DNA from: an uncultured bacterium
GTDB lineage: Bacteria > Bacteroidota > Ignavibacteria > Kapaibacteriales > UBA4661
Reading direction: 5' to 3'
Assembly (NCBI GenBank): GCA_937899715.1
Contig: CALCNX010000070.1
Location: 19,070 to 83,069, forward strand
DNA length: 64,000 bases
Shown here: positions 26,178 to 35,561 of the stretch, one piece after another
Layout of the letters: each line of letters starts with the position of its first letter
How positions within the stretch are numbered: the stretch's first letter is position 1
Translations under genes and position numbers: made by a program
The notes under the pieces: model-generated
Told to the model about the DNA's origin: nothing
What the model saw: only the letters and a program-made list of their open reading frames with translations
The model's database searches: none

Positions 26178-27812
26178 TTAGACTGCCTTGCCTTCCTCGC
26201 GCAGGTGTTCAAGCTCGTCCCAGAGACTATGACGCTTTTTATTATGAATCAGCAATGAACCAATAACAAAAGTAATGCCGGCAACAATCATCGGGTACCA
26301 CAAGCCCGCGAAAGCATTGCCCGTATTGATGACCATAAATGCCCCGATAGTTGGTAACAGCCCGCCAAAAACACCGTTGCCGATGTGATACGGCAGCGAC
26401 ATGGACGTATAGCGAATTCTTGTCGGAAAAAGCTCCACAAGGAACGCAGCAATCGGTCCATAAACCATCGTTACAAACAGCACCTGAATCACGACCCAGA
26501 AGACTAGCATGGTTGTATCGGGTTTAGGAAGCAGTTTTGCTTCTGTCATAGCAACCGCTACAATGGGTGAAAATCCACCTTCCGATGCTTCTGCGATTGC
26601 TTTTTGTGCTGATACAATATCTTTGCGAGCGCTGATGGCTTTGTCTGGCTTTAGCATGAAGCTAAAAAATCCTTGCGTCTCCTCTGTTGCGCCAGCAGCC
26701 ACAGGTGTAAGCGTTTGAATTTTTTTGTTCAAAACAGTTGTCGTTGAATCTTTCACAGACTTGATGTACTCTGGTGTGTAGCCAGCAGCACCTATCATGT
26801 TTTGATAAATCGGGATATAGGACACGACTGCAATAGCGCAGCCCGCCATAATAATCCACTTACGACCAATGCGGTCAGAGAGCCAACCAAACAAAATAAA
26901 AAATGGCGTACCAATCAATAGCGCTATCGAAATCACCTGTGTAGCCGTCACATACTCAACTTTAAGAATCGTTTGGAGATAATAATACGCATAGAACTGT
27001 CCTGTGTACCAGACTACACCTTGCCCGGCTGTTGCACCGAAAAGTGCCAAAAGAACAAATTTTAGATTAAACCAATTACCAAAGCTCTCAGTAATAGGAT
27101 TTTTCGATGCCTTGCCCGATGCTTTCAACCGTGCAAACATCGGCGATTCTTGCATACGGATACGGATAAAGTACGAAATAACCACGAGTGCAATCGAAAT
27201 CAAAAATGGTATCCGCCATCCCCATTCTTTGAAGCTCGCCTCGCCCATGTACTGTCTGGTGATAAGTATCACCCCCAGCGAAACGAAGAGACCGAGCGTT
27301 GCTGTGGTCTGGATAAAGCTCGTGTAATAGCCACGTTTGTCGTCCGGACAATGCTCCGCAATATACGTTGCAGCACCGCCGTATTCGCCGCCTAGCGCCA
27401 AGCCTTGCAGTAAGCGGAGCGTGAGCAGAAGAATAGGAGCCAAAACACCAACCTGAGCGAACCCGGGCAAGAGACCAATCGCAAAGGTTGAACCGCCCAT
27501 CAAGAGAAGAGTCAACAAGAACGTGAATTTGCGACCGACAATATCGCCCAAACGACCGAAGATAATGGCTCCAAACGGGCGTACTATAAAGCCTGTGGCA
27601 AACGTTGCTAATGTAGCAATCGTCGCAAATGCCTCGTTATCTTTGGGAAAAAAATAGGTGCTAATCACGGTCGCTAATGAACCAAAAATATAGAAATCAT
27701 ACCATTCAATCAGCGTTCCCGCCGATGATGCGCCAATGACGCTCCAGATATTGTAGGATTTGGTATAGTCCGCATCGTGCGCATGATGTGCGCTGTTTGC
27801 TGCTGTTTGCAT
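26178..27812 (-). CDS. MHS-family MFS transporter with large loop insertion
   Basis: 544 residues from the ATG at 27812 (a second ATG five codons further up is possible). Same family signatures as its neighbour: GTLIEWYDFYIFGSLA, RPFGAIIFGRLGDIVGRK, GLALGGEYGGAATYIAEH. It differs by an extra polar segment of about 80 residues between helices 8 and 9 (from AAGYTPEYIKSVKD to about TEAKLLPKPD), with many Lys, Thr and Ala. This would lie as an extended loop on the periplasmic or cytoplasmic face. The tandem arrangement suggests duplication followed by change of substrate or regulation. Confidence 0.92.
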   Translation of the reverse strand: MQTAANSAHHAHDADYTKSYNIWSVIGASSAGTLIEWYDFYIFGSLATVISTYFFPKDNEAFATIATLATFATGFIVRPFGAIIFGRLGDIVGRKFTFLLTLLLMGGSTFAIGLLPGFAQVGVLAPILLLTLRLLQGLALGGEYGGAATYIAEHCPDDKRGYYTSFIQTTATLGLFVSLGVILITRQYMGEASFKEWGWRIPFLISIALVVISYFIRIRMQESPMFARLKASGKASKNPITESFGNWFNLKFVLLALFGATAGQGVVWYTGQFYAYYYLQTILKVEYVTATQVISIALLIGTPFFILFGWLSDRIGRKWIIMAGCAIAVVSYIPIYQNMIGAAGYTPEYIKSVKDSTTTVLNKKIQTLTPVAAGATEETQGFFSFMLKPDKAISARKDIVSAQKAIAEASEGGFSPIVAVAMTEAKLLPKPDTTMLVFWVVIQVLFVTMVYGPIAAFLVELFPTRIRYTSMSLPYHIGNGVFGGLLPTIGAFMVINTGNAFAGLWYPMIVAGITFVIGSLLIHNKKRHSLWDELEHLREEGKAV

Positions 27813-28008
27813 ACTATGGAAGAACAAAGATGAGACAAGAAGAATTATGTGGATTCACTACAAAAATTTCTTGCTGTGGCTGTAAACGTAGTTTTTTGGG
27901 ATTAGTAACTATGAGCAAACAGGTACGCCGACACACAAAGACGGCTTCCTTCTCACACAATACCTGAACACGTCACGTTTTTCAAACTACACAGCAATAA
28001 TCAAAAAT

Positions 28009-28065
28009 CCAATCGTTAAAGATAAAGCCAATCATTAAAGATAGAGCCAATCATTAAAGATAGAC
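28009..28065. repeat. Three tandem 19-bp repeats at the end of the porin gene
   Basis: Units 28009-28027, 28028-28046 and 28047-28065 (CCAATCATTAAAGATAGAG and variants). The last unit contains the porin stop codon, so the 3' end of the gene, stop included, was copied twice into the downstream region. The first unit has drifted most. Confidence 0.85.
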
Positions 28066-29502
28066 TTGCGCTTGCATGATAAACTCAGTTCTGGTTTCCA
28101 GAAAGTTCCGCGACGCATCATACACCGGACGACCGCGATAGTGGAAATTTATCCGTGCATGATGACCTTCCAAGAACCAATTAAAACCCGCTTCAGGCAA
28201 AAGATACGGCTGATTGAGCGCTTCAAAACTACCGACGGTAGCAGCCAGATAGGGCTGAATACGAGTGTTGCTGAAAATACCGTCGTTCAGGAGTTTGACT
28301 CGCCCGGGAAGAACATACCCGACTTCAGCATATCCGCCGTGTCCTGTGCCCACAAGCGGATAAGCATTACCGCCGCCGTTGAATGAATTTGGCGAACCGG
28401 CAACGGCACGAACACTCGTGACGGGATTCATAATGCCGATGTTCCGAATGTAGTTCGGTCCCATTGCATAGTTGTAATAGACCGCATAAACGGTGAGCGC
28501 ATCGGGGTCTTTTCCGGCTTGCAAAGGCAAATCCATGAAGAAATCCGCCGAGAGAACACGGTAATCCGTGTTTGCGGTATCATAGCGGCGTGTTTCTGTG
28601 TTGTATTTATTCGTCCACATTCCATTCGGCTGGAATTGGAAGCCCACGCCGACATTCAGCACTTTTTTCGTACCGACATACGAACCAACAGTAAATGGCA
28701 GAGTGCGATTTTCTTTGTCCCAGAACTCATACGCCAGATAGCCCTTCAATTCGCCTGTAAGCTGGTTCGGAGAGTAATTGCTTGCAGCCCGTGTGGTATC
28801 GCGGGTGAGATTGGTGAAAGCGTTGTTGATACCGAAGCGGAACGGCATATCGAAAGCAAAGGTATAATCAAAACCAAGCGCTTTGCCCTTGACGTACGTG
28901 CCAATCATCCGTACAAATTGGTCGGTTGCGTCGATGGTGGGCCAGCACAATACGGGCGAATCATTTGCCATATAGTTCAATGTGCTCGACATGGTCATAC
29001 GGGACAGCCCGCCCCAGTAGTGCATCCCGAATCCCCAGAACAAACCATCATCGGTGGGAGTATTTCCGCCCGCCACACGCAATTCACCATAAATATCGTG
29101 GAAAAAGATTTGTGGTTTTTTCGCGCTCAGTGTCGGGTCAACTGTTGTACCGGGCGCACCCACACCGCCTGTGGACTCAGTTTGATTGTTGATGCCCAAG
29201 TGCATCACGACCAAAAAATCTTTGTCTATCTGCGTATGCAGGAGGAATCGTGAGCGGCGTATGCCAATATCAAAGGAATTTGGAGCGGCTGCCTCCTGAA
29301 TGTAGGAATTGGGGTTGGTCTGCAAGTAACGAAACCATATCTGATGCCACGTCAGAAAACGAATGTATCTCGTTTTGTCATCATTCAGGTTAATGCGAAT
29401 ACCTGTGCCGTAAATATCACTGCCCTGCGAAAAGAGCGGCTGCCACGAAGACAATAAACAGCTTCCCAGCAGAATCACAAAAAGGGAACGGAATTTCATC
29501 AT
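28054..29502 (-). CDS. Outer-membrane porin
   Basis: 482 residues with a signal peptide (about 1-25, ending LFSQGS). The mature part is rich in beta strands, Tyr/Trp/Phe and Gly/Asn turns. Near the N-terminus the segment DIGIRRSRFLLHTQIDKDF resembles the strand pair of phosphate-selective-porin-like proteins, where RRSR/RRAR-type motifs recur. No membrane helices. The gene lies upstream of two inner-membrane symporters on the same strand, so it is plausibly the outer-membrane entry route for the same solute. The substrate is unknown. Confidence 0.82.
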   Translation of the reverse strand: MMKFRSLFVILLGSCLLSSWQPLFSQGSDIYGTGIRINLNDDKTRYIRFLTWHQIWFRYLQTNPNSYIQEAAAPNSFDIGIRRSRFLLHTQIDKDFLVVMHLGINNQTESTGGVGAPGTTVDPTLSAKKPQIFFHDIYGELRVAGGNTPTDDGLFWGFGMHYWGGLSRMTMSSTLNYMANDSPVLCWPTIDATDQFVRMIGTYVKGKALGFDYTFAFDMPFRFGINNAFTNLTRDTTRAASNYSPNQLTGELKGYLAYEFWDKENRTLPFTVGSYVGTKKVLNVGVGFQFQPNGMWTNKYNTETRRYDTANTDYRVLSADFFMDLPLQAGKDPDALTVYAVYYNYAMGPNYIRNIGIMNPVTSVRAVAGSPNSFNGGGNAYPLVGTGHGGYAEVGYVLPGRVKLLNDGIFSNTRIQPYLAATVGSFEALNQPYLLPEAGFNWFLEGHHARINFHYRGRPVYDASRNFLETRTEFIMQAQVYL

Positions 29503-29983
29503 GGTACTGAGGAAATGAGGCGTTAAAAAGAAGGGATTATATTCTCTCTGAACATTCTTTGAACATCACTTGGGCGAAACACACAACTCTATACATCACC
29601 AAACCAAACACACAACTCTGACCATTACAAAACCTCTCTTGGAAGCATTTGGCAGCGCTGCCCTCTCCTTTGTGAGCAATGTGACTTTTATCATGGGACG
29701 AATTTATTCTTTTTATCCGTTCGGTGTTCAGGGCTTCGGATAAACCGTAGAAAATTTGGATGAAGTGAGGAATTTTTTGGATGAATCGGATGCAGGACGA
29801 ATCGCTGTCTATCAAAGTGTGCTTCAGAGATTGTTGATTCTCATTGTAAAAGTTCTTTTTTGAGCATTTTTCCATTCACCCCAAAATCCGACCGTTTCAC
29901 CCCAAAATTTTTGGAGGCTCTCCCGCACCAATGTATCTTTAGGAGTTGTAAACCTGTTGTTTCCTTTTTATCGGAGTTTTTCT
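29503..29983. other. Intergenic region between divergent porin and barrel genes
   Basis: 480 bases without a convincing gene. A reverse frame of 112 codons exists, but its composition is not protein-like. It contains a 14-base direct repeat (AAACACACAACTCT at 29577 and 29606) and a 12-base direct repeat (TCACCCCAAAAT) around 29875-29910. It must hold the divergent promoters of both flanking genes, but no consensus promoter was seen. Confidence 0.6.
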
Positions 29984-30841
29984 ATGAAAAAATTTGTGAA
30001 CAAGTCTCTGCTCTTGATGTGGTGTCTGCTGGGTTTGTTAAGTGCCTCCGCAGGATATGCTCAAACAAGTGCGTTACCGAATGACCCCAGAACGAAAGAA
30101 TTTTCCTTGTTTGGCGTGGGCGTGTACGGCGGCATGGATTACCGCCCCATCACGATGGACGCGGCGAATTTTCGGGGCATGAATGCTCTTCCCACGTGCT
30201 GTTCGCAGAAATACGGCACACAAACCACACTGAATTGGCTTGTCGGAATCTCCCTTGATTATACGCTCACAAACTGGTTATTACTGGATTTCAGAGAATA
30301 TTTGTTTTCATCAAACGTAGGTTTTACCCAGCAAGAAAATATTCTAGTCGGTGTCAATGGTATAGGACAAGAGATAGCTATTCGCCATTCACTAAAATTG
30401 AGTATGCTCAATCTTGGGTTAGAGCCATCATTGAAAGTGCGCGTGCTACCCATACCCATCACGGCGACCTACGCGCCTTCGCTCTACCTGCAAATTGGTA
30501 TCAACACTACCTTATCGGCTTCAAGCAAGTATGAGTACGAAGAAAGTATTTCAGAGAACTCACCCGTACGATTCGTAGATTCTCAGGGAAAAGCAACCGC
30601 TACGCGCAATCAGCAAAGCGGACAGATACGCTATCTGAATCAATTTCAATTTGCGCTTTTTGCAGGCTTCGATTCCGAAATTTATTTGGAGAGCGAATAT
30701 CCCGCACACTGGATTCTTGCGCCCTTTGCGCGGTATTATGTTCCGCTGACAGCCATCACCGCACAAAATGAACTCTCGTGGGGCAATGCCCTGCAAGGCG
30801 GTATAGCGCTTCGTTACCGTTTTATCACACCAAAAAATTAA
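29984..30841 (+). CDS. Outer-membrane beta-barrel protein
   Basis: 285 residues from the ATG at 29984 (GGAG upstream; the nine extra codons of the longer frame precede a clean signal peptide). The signal peptide is residues 1-25 (LLLMWCLLGLLSASAGYAQ). The mature protein looks like an 8-12-strand barrel (PorT/OmpW-like size) ending in a basic tail after the last strand. It is 11 bp upstream of the broken T9SS cargo gene, with which it likely formed an operon. Function unknown; it may have been dedicated to the neighbouring exported protein. Confidence 0.75.
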   Translation: MKKFVNKSLLLMWCLLGLLSASAGYAQTSALPNDPRTKEFSLFGVGVYGGMDYRPITMDAANFRGMNALPTCCSQKYGTQTTLNWLVGISLDYTLTNWLLLDFREYLFSSNVGFTQQENILVGVNGIGQEIAIRHSLKLSMLNLGLEPSLKVRVLPIPITATYAPSLYLQIGINTTLSASSKYEYEESISENSPVRFVDSQGKATATRNQQSGQIRYLNQFQFALFAGFDSEIYLESEYPAHWILAPFARYYVPLTAITAQNELSWGNALQGGIALRYRFITPKN

Positions 30842-30852
30842 GGAGAATTGTC

Positions 30853-32304
30853 ATGAAATTAGGTCAAAACATTCTTTTCGCAATGCTTGTGGTCATTTGT
30901 ACGGGACTTGTGCAGCATCGGAGCATTGCACAAACGCTGGAAGTAACGACAGTCAATTTCGGAGCGGTTTCATTGGGAGAAACAAGCGATACAAAATTTC
31001 TCATCATTCGCAATACAAGCGCGGATAGCGTTATCCTTCGCAGATTGACAATCTCGGATGCTCGTCTGAATTTTGAGATTATTGATGATGTGACAATGTT
31101 TCTTCTAAGTCCAAATCAGTCTATTCAAATCCCTTGACGATTCTTCCCAAGAGACATCGGTGTAATGCAAGCACCCCTTACCATTTCCTTTACACGCGGC
31201 TCTGCGCAGCAATCACAAGTTGTACAAAATGCTCTTGTTGGAAGGGGTAGTCCCTTAAAACTCGTTCCCCCACGTCTTGATACGATTCTTGTGGGCTATC
31301 CAACAGTCAAAACGGCACTTCTTATCAATCGCTGGATAAATCCTGTCACGGTTAGCAGGTTGCAACTTGTATCGCCTCGCCGTGAGATGGCAATTTCAGA
31401 CCTCGACCCAAAGATACTTGCTCGCGGAGATACAGTGCCTATATCAATCATCATCAACCCACTGCAAACGGGAAGTATTGACGGAACATTACTTGTGTAT
31501 TCAGAACTGCAAGACACCCTTTCGACAAAAATTCAAGCGTATGCTAGGTTAAGAAAGGCGGATGATATTGTAATTCGCCCCGGCATACGTGCTGTTCCCG
31601 ATTCCGCTGCTCCGGGCGATAAAATACGTCTCGAAGTTTATATTTCCTCAGAAAGTAGTTCGCTAGACGATTTATTTAGAGCAAGTCTGCCGCTCTTTTC
31701 CGGGATATTCTCGTTAAATGGCAATTTAGCGCAATTACTCTCATCAAGCGACATACGTCCTATTGGGCAAAGTGTGTAATATCAAGGTGGAAGAAGATAT
31801 TTTCAAATTCCCCGCCAATTCTGGATGGGTAGAGAAAGTATTCTTTATAGAATTCCCATGCAAGCAATGGCAGGCGATACAGACCTCACCGAAATCAAAT
31901 TATCGCAATTTCAATGGGGAGATCCTACGTCGTCTTCATCGCCAAATAGTAATATTTTCATCTTGCCGCCCCTTAGCGGTTGGCTCAGAATAAAAACCTG
32001 CACTGCTGGCGGCAAACGTCTATTTAACTCATCACAAGCACCAGCCTTCACCCTGCAAAGCGCCTTTCCCAATCCTGCTGATACGCATTTCGAGGTAACG
32101 TACACCGTGAGCGAAAAGCAAAACCTTTCCCTGTCGCTCTACAACGCACAAGGTAATCTTGTCCGCACCATCAAAAGCGCCCTGCACGAAGCGGGCGAAT
32201 ACTCCGAGCGGCTGGAAACAGGCTTTCTGGCGACAGGCACATATTTTCTCCGTTTGTCGGGCGAAACGACTGTACAGCAAAGGGTCGTGAATGTGATAAA
32301 GTGA
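30853..32304 (+). pseudogene. T9SS-exported ASH/choice-of-anchor-D protein, broken by two in-frame stops
   Basis: One reading frame runs from the ATG at 30853 (AAGGAG just upstream) to the stop at 32304. It is interrupted only by TGA at 31135-31137 and TAA at 31777-31779; there is no frameshift. The first part has a signal peptide and an ASH/Hydin-like domain (NFGAVSLGETSDTKF). The second continues the domain (APLTISFTRGSAQQS). The third ends in a T9SS type A sorting domain (SAFPNPADTHFEVTYTVSE to QRVVNVIK). Intact, it would be about 483 residues and exported to the cell surface. As written, only a 94-residue N-terminal fragment is made unless stops are read through. Confidence 0.85.
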
Positions 32305-32325
32305 AAATGTGATAAAATAAATTCG

Positions 32326-32333
32326 TAGATTTG
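32326..32333 (+). promoter_or_regulatory. Possible -7 promoter element of the ABC-F gene
   Basis: TAGATTTG matches TAnnTTTG exactly, 34 bases upstream of the ATG. No TTTG is seen 19-21 bases further upstream, so the call is tentative. Confidence 0.35.
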
Positions 32334-32367
32334 TAGGATACCACTATCCTCAAACCTTGATACTATC

Positions 32368-34437
32368 ATGCTCACAGTCTCTTCCCTTTCCATTCACTTC
32401 GGCGGAACGTACCTTTTCGACGATGTTTCTTTTATGATTGCCCCCAAAGACCGCGTTGGTCTGGTCGGTAAAAACGGTGCGGGCAAGTCCACGCTGCTCA
32501 AAATTCTTGCCGGATTGCAGGAAGCCGAAGGCGGCGCACTGCACAAATCCTCCGGCTTAACCGTCGGCTATTTGCCGCAGGACGGCATCACGCAAACGGG
32601 ACGCACCGTCTATGACGAAACCGCAACCGCATTTGCCGAAATTTTGGGGCTGGAAGACCGCATACACGAAATTTCCGATGAACTGGAACGCCGCACCGAC
32701 CACGAATCCGAAGAATATGACGCGCTTTTGCACGAACTTTCCGACGCAAACGACCGTTTTGCGCTCTCCGACGGCTGGAACATTCGTGGGCAGATAGAGC
32801 GTATCTTGACGGGGCTTGGCTTTGAACAAAGCGCCTTGACTAAAATGACCGAAGAACTCTCCGGCGGCTGGCAAATGCGTATTGAGTTGGCAAAAATTCT
32901 CTTGCGCAAGCCCGATTATATCTTGCTGGACGAGCCGACGAACCACCTTGATATTGAGTCGCTCACGTGGCTGGAAGACTTTTTGAAAAATTACGACGGC
33001 GCAGTGGTGATGATTTCGCACGACCGCTCATTTTTGGATGCTATCACCACGAGAACCCTTGAAATCACGCTTGGCAAGGTACACGACTACCCCGCCGCCT
33101 ACTCGCGTTACGTGCAGATGCGGGCAGAGCGCCGCGAACAGCAAATGTCCGCCTATAAAAACCAGCAAAAGCAAATCGCCGACACGGAAAAATTCATTGA
33201 GCGCTTCCGCTACAAAGCCACCAAAGCCGTACAGGTGCAATCACGCATCAAGCAACTCGACAAAGTAGAGCGCATCGAAATTGAGGAAGAAGATACCGCT
33301 TCGGTTCACTTCCGCTTTCCCGAAGCGCCGCGCTCCGGGCGTATGGTCTTTGAGGCGGAAGGCGTTGTCAAAAGTTTTGGCGAAAAGACCGTTTTACGCG
33401 GCATTGACTTTGCGGTGGAGCGCGGCGATAAAATTGCGTTTGTCGGCAAAAACGGTGAAGGCAAAACGACATTTTCTAAAATGCTTGTTGGGCAGGACGA
33501 GACGACCTCCGGCATCATCAGGCTGGGGCATAACGTCAGCATCGGCTACTATGCGCAGCATCAAGCGGAAATGCTCGACCCCAATGCTTCGGTGCTGGAC
33601 ATCATTGACCGCGCAGCCACAGGTGAGATGCGTACGAAAATACGCGACTTGCTGGGTGCTTTCCTGTTTAGCGGCGACTCGGTCTATAAAAAAGTAAAAG
33701 TGCTCTCCGGCGGCGAAAAATCACGCCTTGCGATGGCAAAACTGCTTTTGGAACCCGTGAACGCACTCGTACTGGATGAGCCGACGAACCACCTTGATAT
33801 ACGCTCCAAAGACGTACTCAAGCAGGCGCTCATGGACTACGACGGCGCACTGATTGTGGTCTCGCACGACCGCGATTTTTTGCAAGGACTGACGGGAAAA
33901 GTAGTGGAATTTCGCGGCGGCAATATCAAAGAATTTGCGGGCGACATCTACGAGTTCCTGCGCTTGAAGAACATGGACACACTGCGCGAACTGGAAGCCA
34001 CGAAAAAAACATCCGCCGATGAAAAACGTGCTGCAAACACGGACGAACCCCAAGCATCGAAGCCGATAAGCCAAGCCGCGCCCATTGCTGAAGCCCCGAC
34101 CGCACCAGTAGTCAAACCGATAACGACTACGGCGACCGCACCGACAAGTAACGGCACACCAGCGCCCACACTCGACCGCGAGGAGCGCAAGCGCCTTCAG
34201 CGCGAGGAACGCAAATTGGCAAAGCAAATTGAGGACTGCGAGGCGCACATAAGCAAATTGGAAAAAGAAATTGAAGAGACGGAAACCGCAATGCAATCTC
34301 AAGATTTTTATGCCGCACCGAATGTGCAGACCGTTCTGACCTTACACGACGCAAAGCGCAAAGAACTTGATGCGAAGGTTGAGGAATGGAGCGCCCTTTC
34401 GGCAGAACGAGAGGAACTTTTGGCAATGGGAGTGTAA
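32368..34437 (+). CDS. ABC-F family ATPase
   Basis: 689 residues with two ABC cassettes and no membrane segments. Cassette 1 has Walker A GKNGAGKST (34-42), signature LSGGWQMR and Walker B ILLDEPTNHLD. Cassette 2 has Walker A GKNGEGKTT, signature LSGGEKSR and LVLDEPTNHLD. The inter-domain linker (KNQQKQIADTEKFIERFRYK) is the helical hairpin that enters the ribosomal E site in this family. An Ala/Pro/Thr-rich stretch and a C-terminal coiled coil follow. ABC-F proteins act on stalled or antibiotic-bound ribosomes; it resembles the Uup/YdiF type rather than a specific resistance protein. Followed in the same frame by a toxin remnant. Confidence 0.93.
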   Translation: MLTVSSLSIHFGGTYLFDDVSFMIAPKDRVGLVGKNGAGKSTLLKILAGLQEAEGGALHKSSGLTVGYLPQDGITQTGRTVYDETATAFAEILGLEDRIHEISDELERRTDHESEEYDALLHELSDANDRFALSDGWNIRGQIERILTGLGFEQSALTKMTEELSGGWQMRIELAKILLRKPDYILLDEPTNHLDIESLTWLEDFLKNYDGAVVMISHDRSFLDAITTRTLEITLGKVHDYPAAYSRYVQMRAERREQQMSAYKNQQKQIADTEKFIERFRYKATKAVQVQSRIKQLDKVERIEIEEEDTASVHFRFPEAPRSGRMVFEAEGVVKSFGEKTVLRGIDFAVERGDKIAFVGKNGEGKTTFSKMLVGQDETTSGIIRLGHNVSIGYYAQHQAEMLDPNASVLDIIDRAATGEMRTKIRDLLGAFLFSGDSVYKKVKVLSGGEKSRLAMAKLLLEPVNALVLDEPTNHLDIRSKDVLKQALMDYDGALIVVSHDRDFLQGLTGKVVEFRGGNIKEFAGDIYEFLRLKNMDTLRELEATKKTSADEKRAANTDEPQASKPISQAAPIAEAPTAPVVKPITTTATAPTSNGTPAPTLDREERKRLQREERKLAKQIEDCEAHISKLEKEIEETETAMQSQDFYAAPNVQTVLTLHDAKRKELDAKVEEWSALSAEREELLAMGV

Positions 34438-34578
34438 ATGATTCCCCCCAAAATTGTCCTTGATAATGGAGCCGATATTTTGGTAACACACAACCTCAAA
34501 GACTTTCAACAGACAGATCTAAAACCCTATAATCTCCGTGTTCTTACCCCCGGAACATTTATTAAGGAGTATTTCTGA
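34438..34578 (+). pseudogene. Remnant of a PIN-domain toxin (C-terminal end)
   Basis: 46 codons directly after the ABC-F stop, ending in a TGA that overlaps the ATG of the next gene (TGATG). The sequence DNGADILVTHNLKDFQ ... VLTPGTFIKEYF matches the last conserved block of PIN-family toxin nucleases (acidic GADILVT region and the VLTPGEFL end). The N-terminal two thirds with the first active-site acids are missing, so it cannot be a working nuclease. Truncation probably came from a deletion that fused it to the ABC-F gene end. Confidence 0.65.
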
Positions 34579-34808
34579 TGAAAACCCTGAGCATAGATGA
34601 TGAGTTCTATAATCATTTGGAAGTATTGGCTGAAAAGCAACAAATCAGCGTCGAAACTGCTATCCAATTAGCGATTTCTCACGAGGTTCAGCGTCAAGAA
34701 ACAGACGTTTTTTTCGCAAGCCGCCGCCAAACTTTCGCGCGAAGTGCTTTTCATTCTGCTTTGGCAAGTATTGCGGATAGAGAACCTGACGAATACGACC
34801 GCCTGTAA
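34578..34808 (+). CDS. Orphan antitoxin-like protein
   Basis: 76 residues. The N-terminus MKTLSIDDEFYNHLEVLAEK followed by a second helix (SVETAIQLAISHEVQ) resembles ribbon-helix-helix or similar small DNA-binding antitoxins. The C-terminus is polar and could be the toxin-binding tail. AAGGAG precedes the ATG, which overlaps the stop of the PIN-toxin remnant, so the two were a coupled toxin-antitoxin pair in the order toxin-antitoxin. With the toxin truncated, the gene is likely a leftover or now serves as a plain regulator. Confidence 0.6.
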   Translation: MKTLSIDDEFYNHLEVLAEKQQISVETAIQLAISHEVQRQETDVFFASRRQTFARSAFHSALASIADREPDEYDRL

Positions 34809-34836
34809 GATTCACACTGGATAAGGATTCATTACG

Positions 34837-35445
34837 ATGCCCCGAAAAAGTATCATCGCTTGCTCTTTGCTGCTCGTGCTCGCGGGAAGCTGCATCTTCG
34901 TTACGCGCGAGCCGGAGCCGCCGGACACGCGCCGTTCCTCGTTCCAGCCGCCTACCTCGGCGCAATTAGTCGTTACGAACTTTCAAGCCGCACTCCGCGA
35001 AAAAAATGTGGAGAACTACATACAGTGCCTTGTTTCGAGCGATACGGGTGCTACGTCTGCCACAGGTACGCGGCGCTACATTTTTGAGCCGTCGGCGGAA
35101 GCCTCAGCGCGGTTCGGTGGCGTGTTTGCTGGGTGGAACGTTACGCGTGAACGCCAAGCGTTTATCGCACTCACGGCAAAAATTCCGTCGCAGTCTGCCC
35201 CCGCCCTACAATTCTCCAACGACCGCTTTGAACTTCTCTCGCCTGATTCTGCTGTGTACGTGAGCGATTACCGCCTTCAGCCGAACTATCAGCTTTCAGG
35301 TGCTCCCGATGTTTTCTCCGGAACGCTCCGCTTCACGATTGCTTCCTTCCCGAATGGTTTTTGGGCGATTAGCCGTTGGAGCGACCAGACGGGCGCACAA
35401 GCGTTGCCCACGTGGAGCATTATGAAAGCGCAGTTTGCGAATTGA
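34837..35445 (+). CDS. Hypothetical lipoprotein
   Basis: 202 residues with a lipoprotein signal: basic start, hydrophobic core SLLLVLAG and lipobox AGSC at about residue 18. After a Pro-rich spacer, the segment TSAQLVVTNFQAALREKNVENYIQCL and the later beta strands (FELLSPDSAVYVSDYRL, FWAISRWSDQ) have the helix-then-curved-sheet pattern of NTF2-like domains. No catalytic residues recognised. Stands between the toxin-antitoxin remnant and the ECF sigma operon; the 116-bp gap downstream argues for separate transcription. Confidence 0.75.
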   Translation: MPRKSIIACSLLLVLAGSCIFVTREPEPPDTRRSSFQPPTSAQLVVTNFQAALREKNVENYIQCLVSSDTGATSATGTRRYIFEPSAEASARFGGVFAGWNVTRERQAFIALTAKIPSQSAPALQFSNDRFELLSPDSAVYVSDYRLQPNYQLSGAPDVFSGTLRFTIASFPNGFWAISRWSDQTGAQALPTWSIMKAQFAN

Positions 35446-35561
35446 GGACTCCCATAAATTTATTTTACGCCTGCCGAACATTTTTTGTCTGACGTGCTGC
35501 AACAAAATTTCGTCTCCTGTGTTATTGCCTTGTAGATTCGACCAATAATAATTTTTTCAAG

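Noticed and set aside
28519..29253. 244-codon forward frame opposite the porin
   Set aside because: Antisense to a gene with clear signal peptide and barrel pattern; composition not protein-like.
29537..29875. 112-codon reverse frame in the intergenic region before the barrel gene
   Set aside because: No start signal, no domain, odd composition, and repeats within it; treated as non-coding.
33721..34302. 193-codon reverse frame opposite the ABC-F gene
   Set aside because: Lies over the second ABC cassette and linker, which are unmistakable; composition (Cys, Arg, Phe-rich) is typical of a shadow frame.
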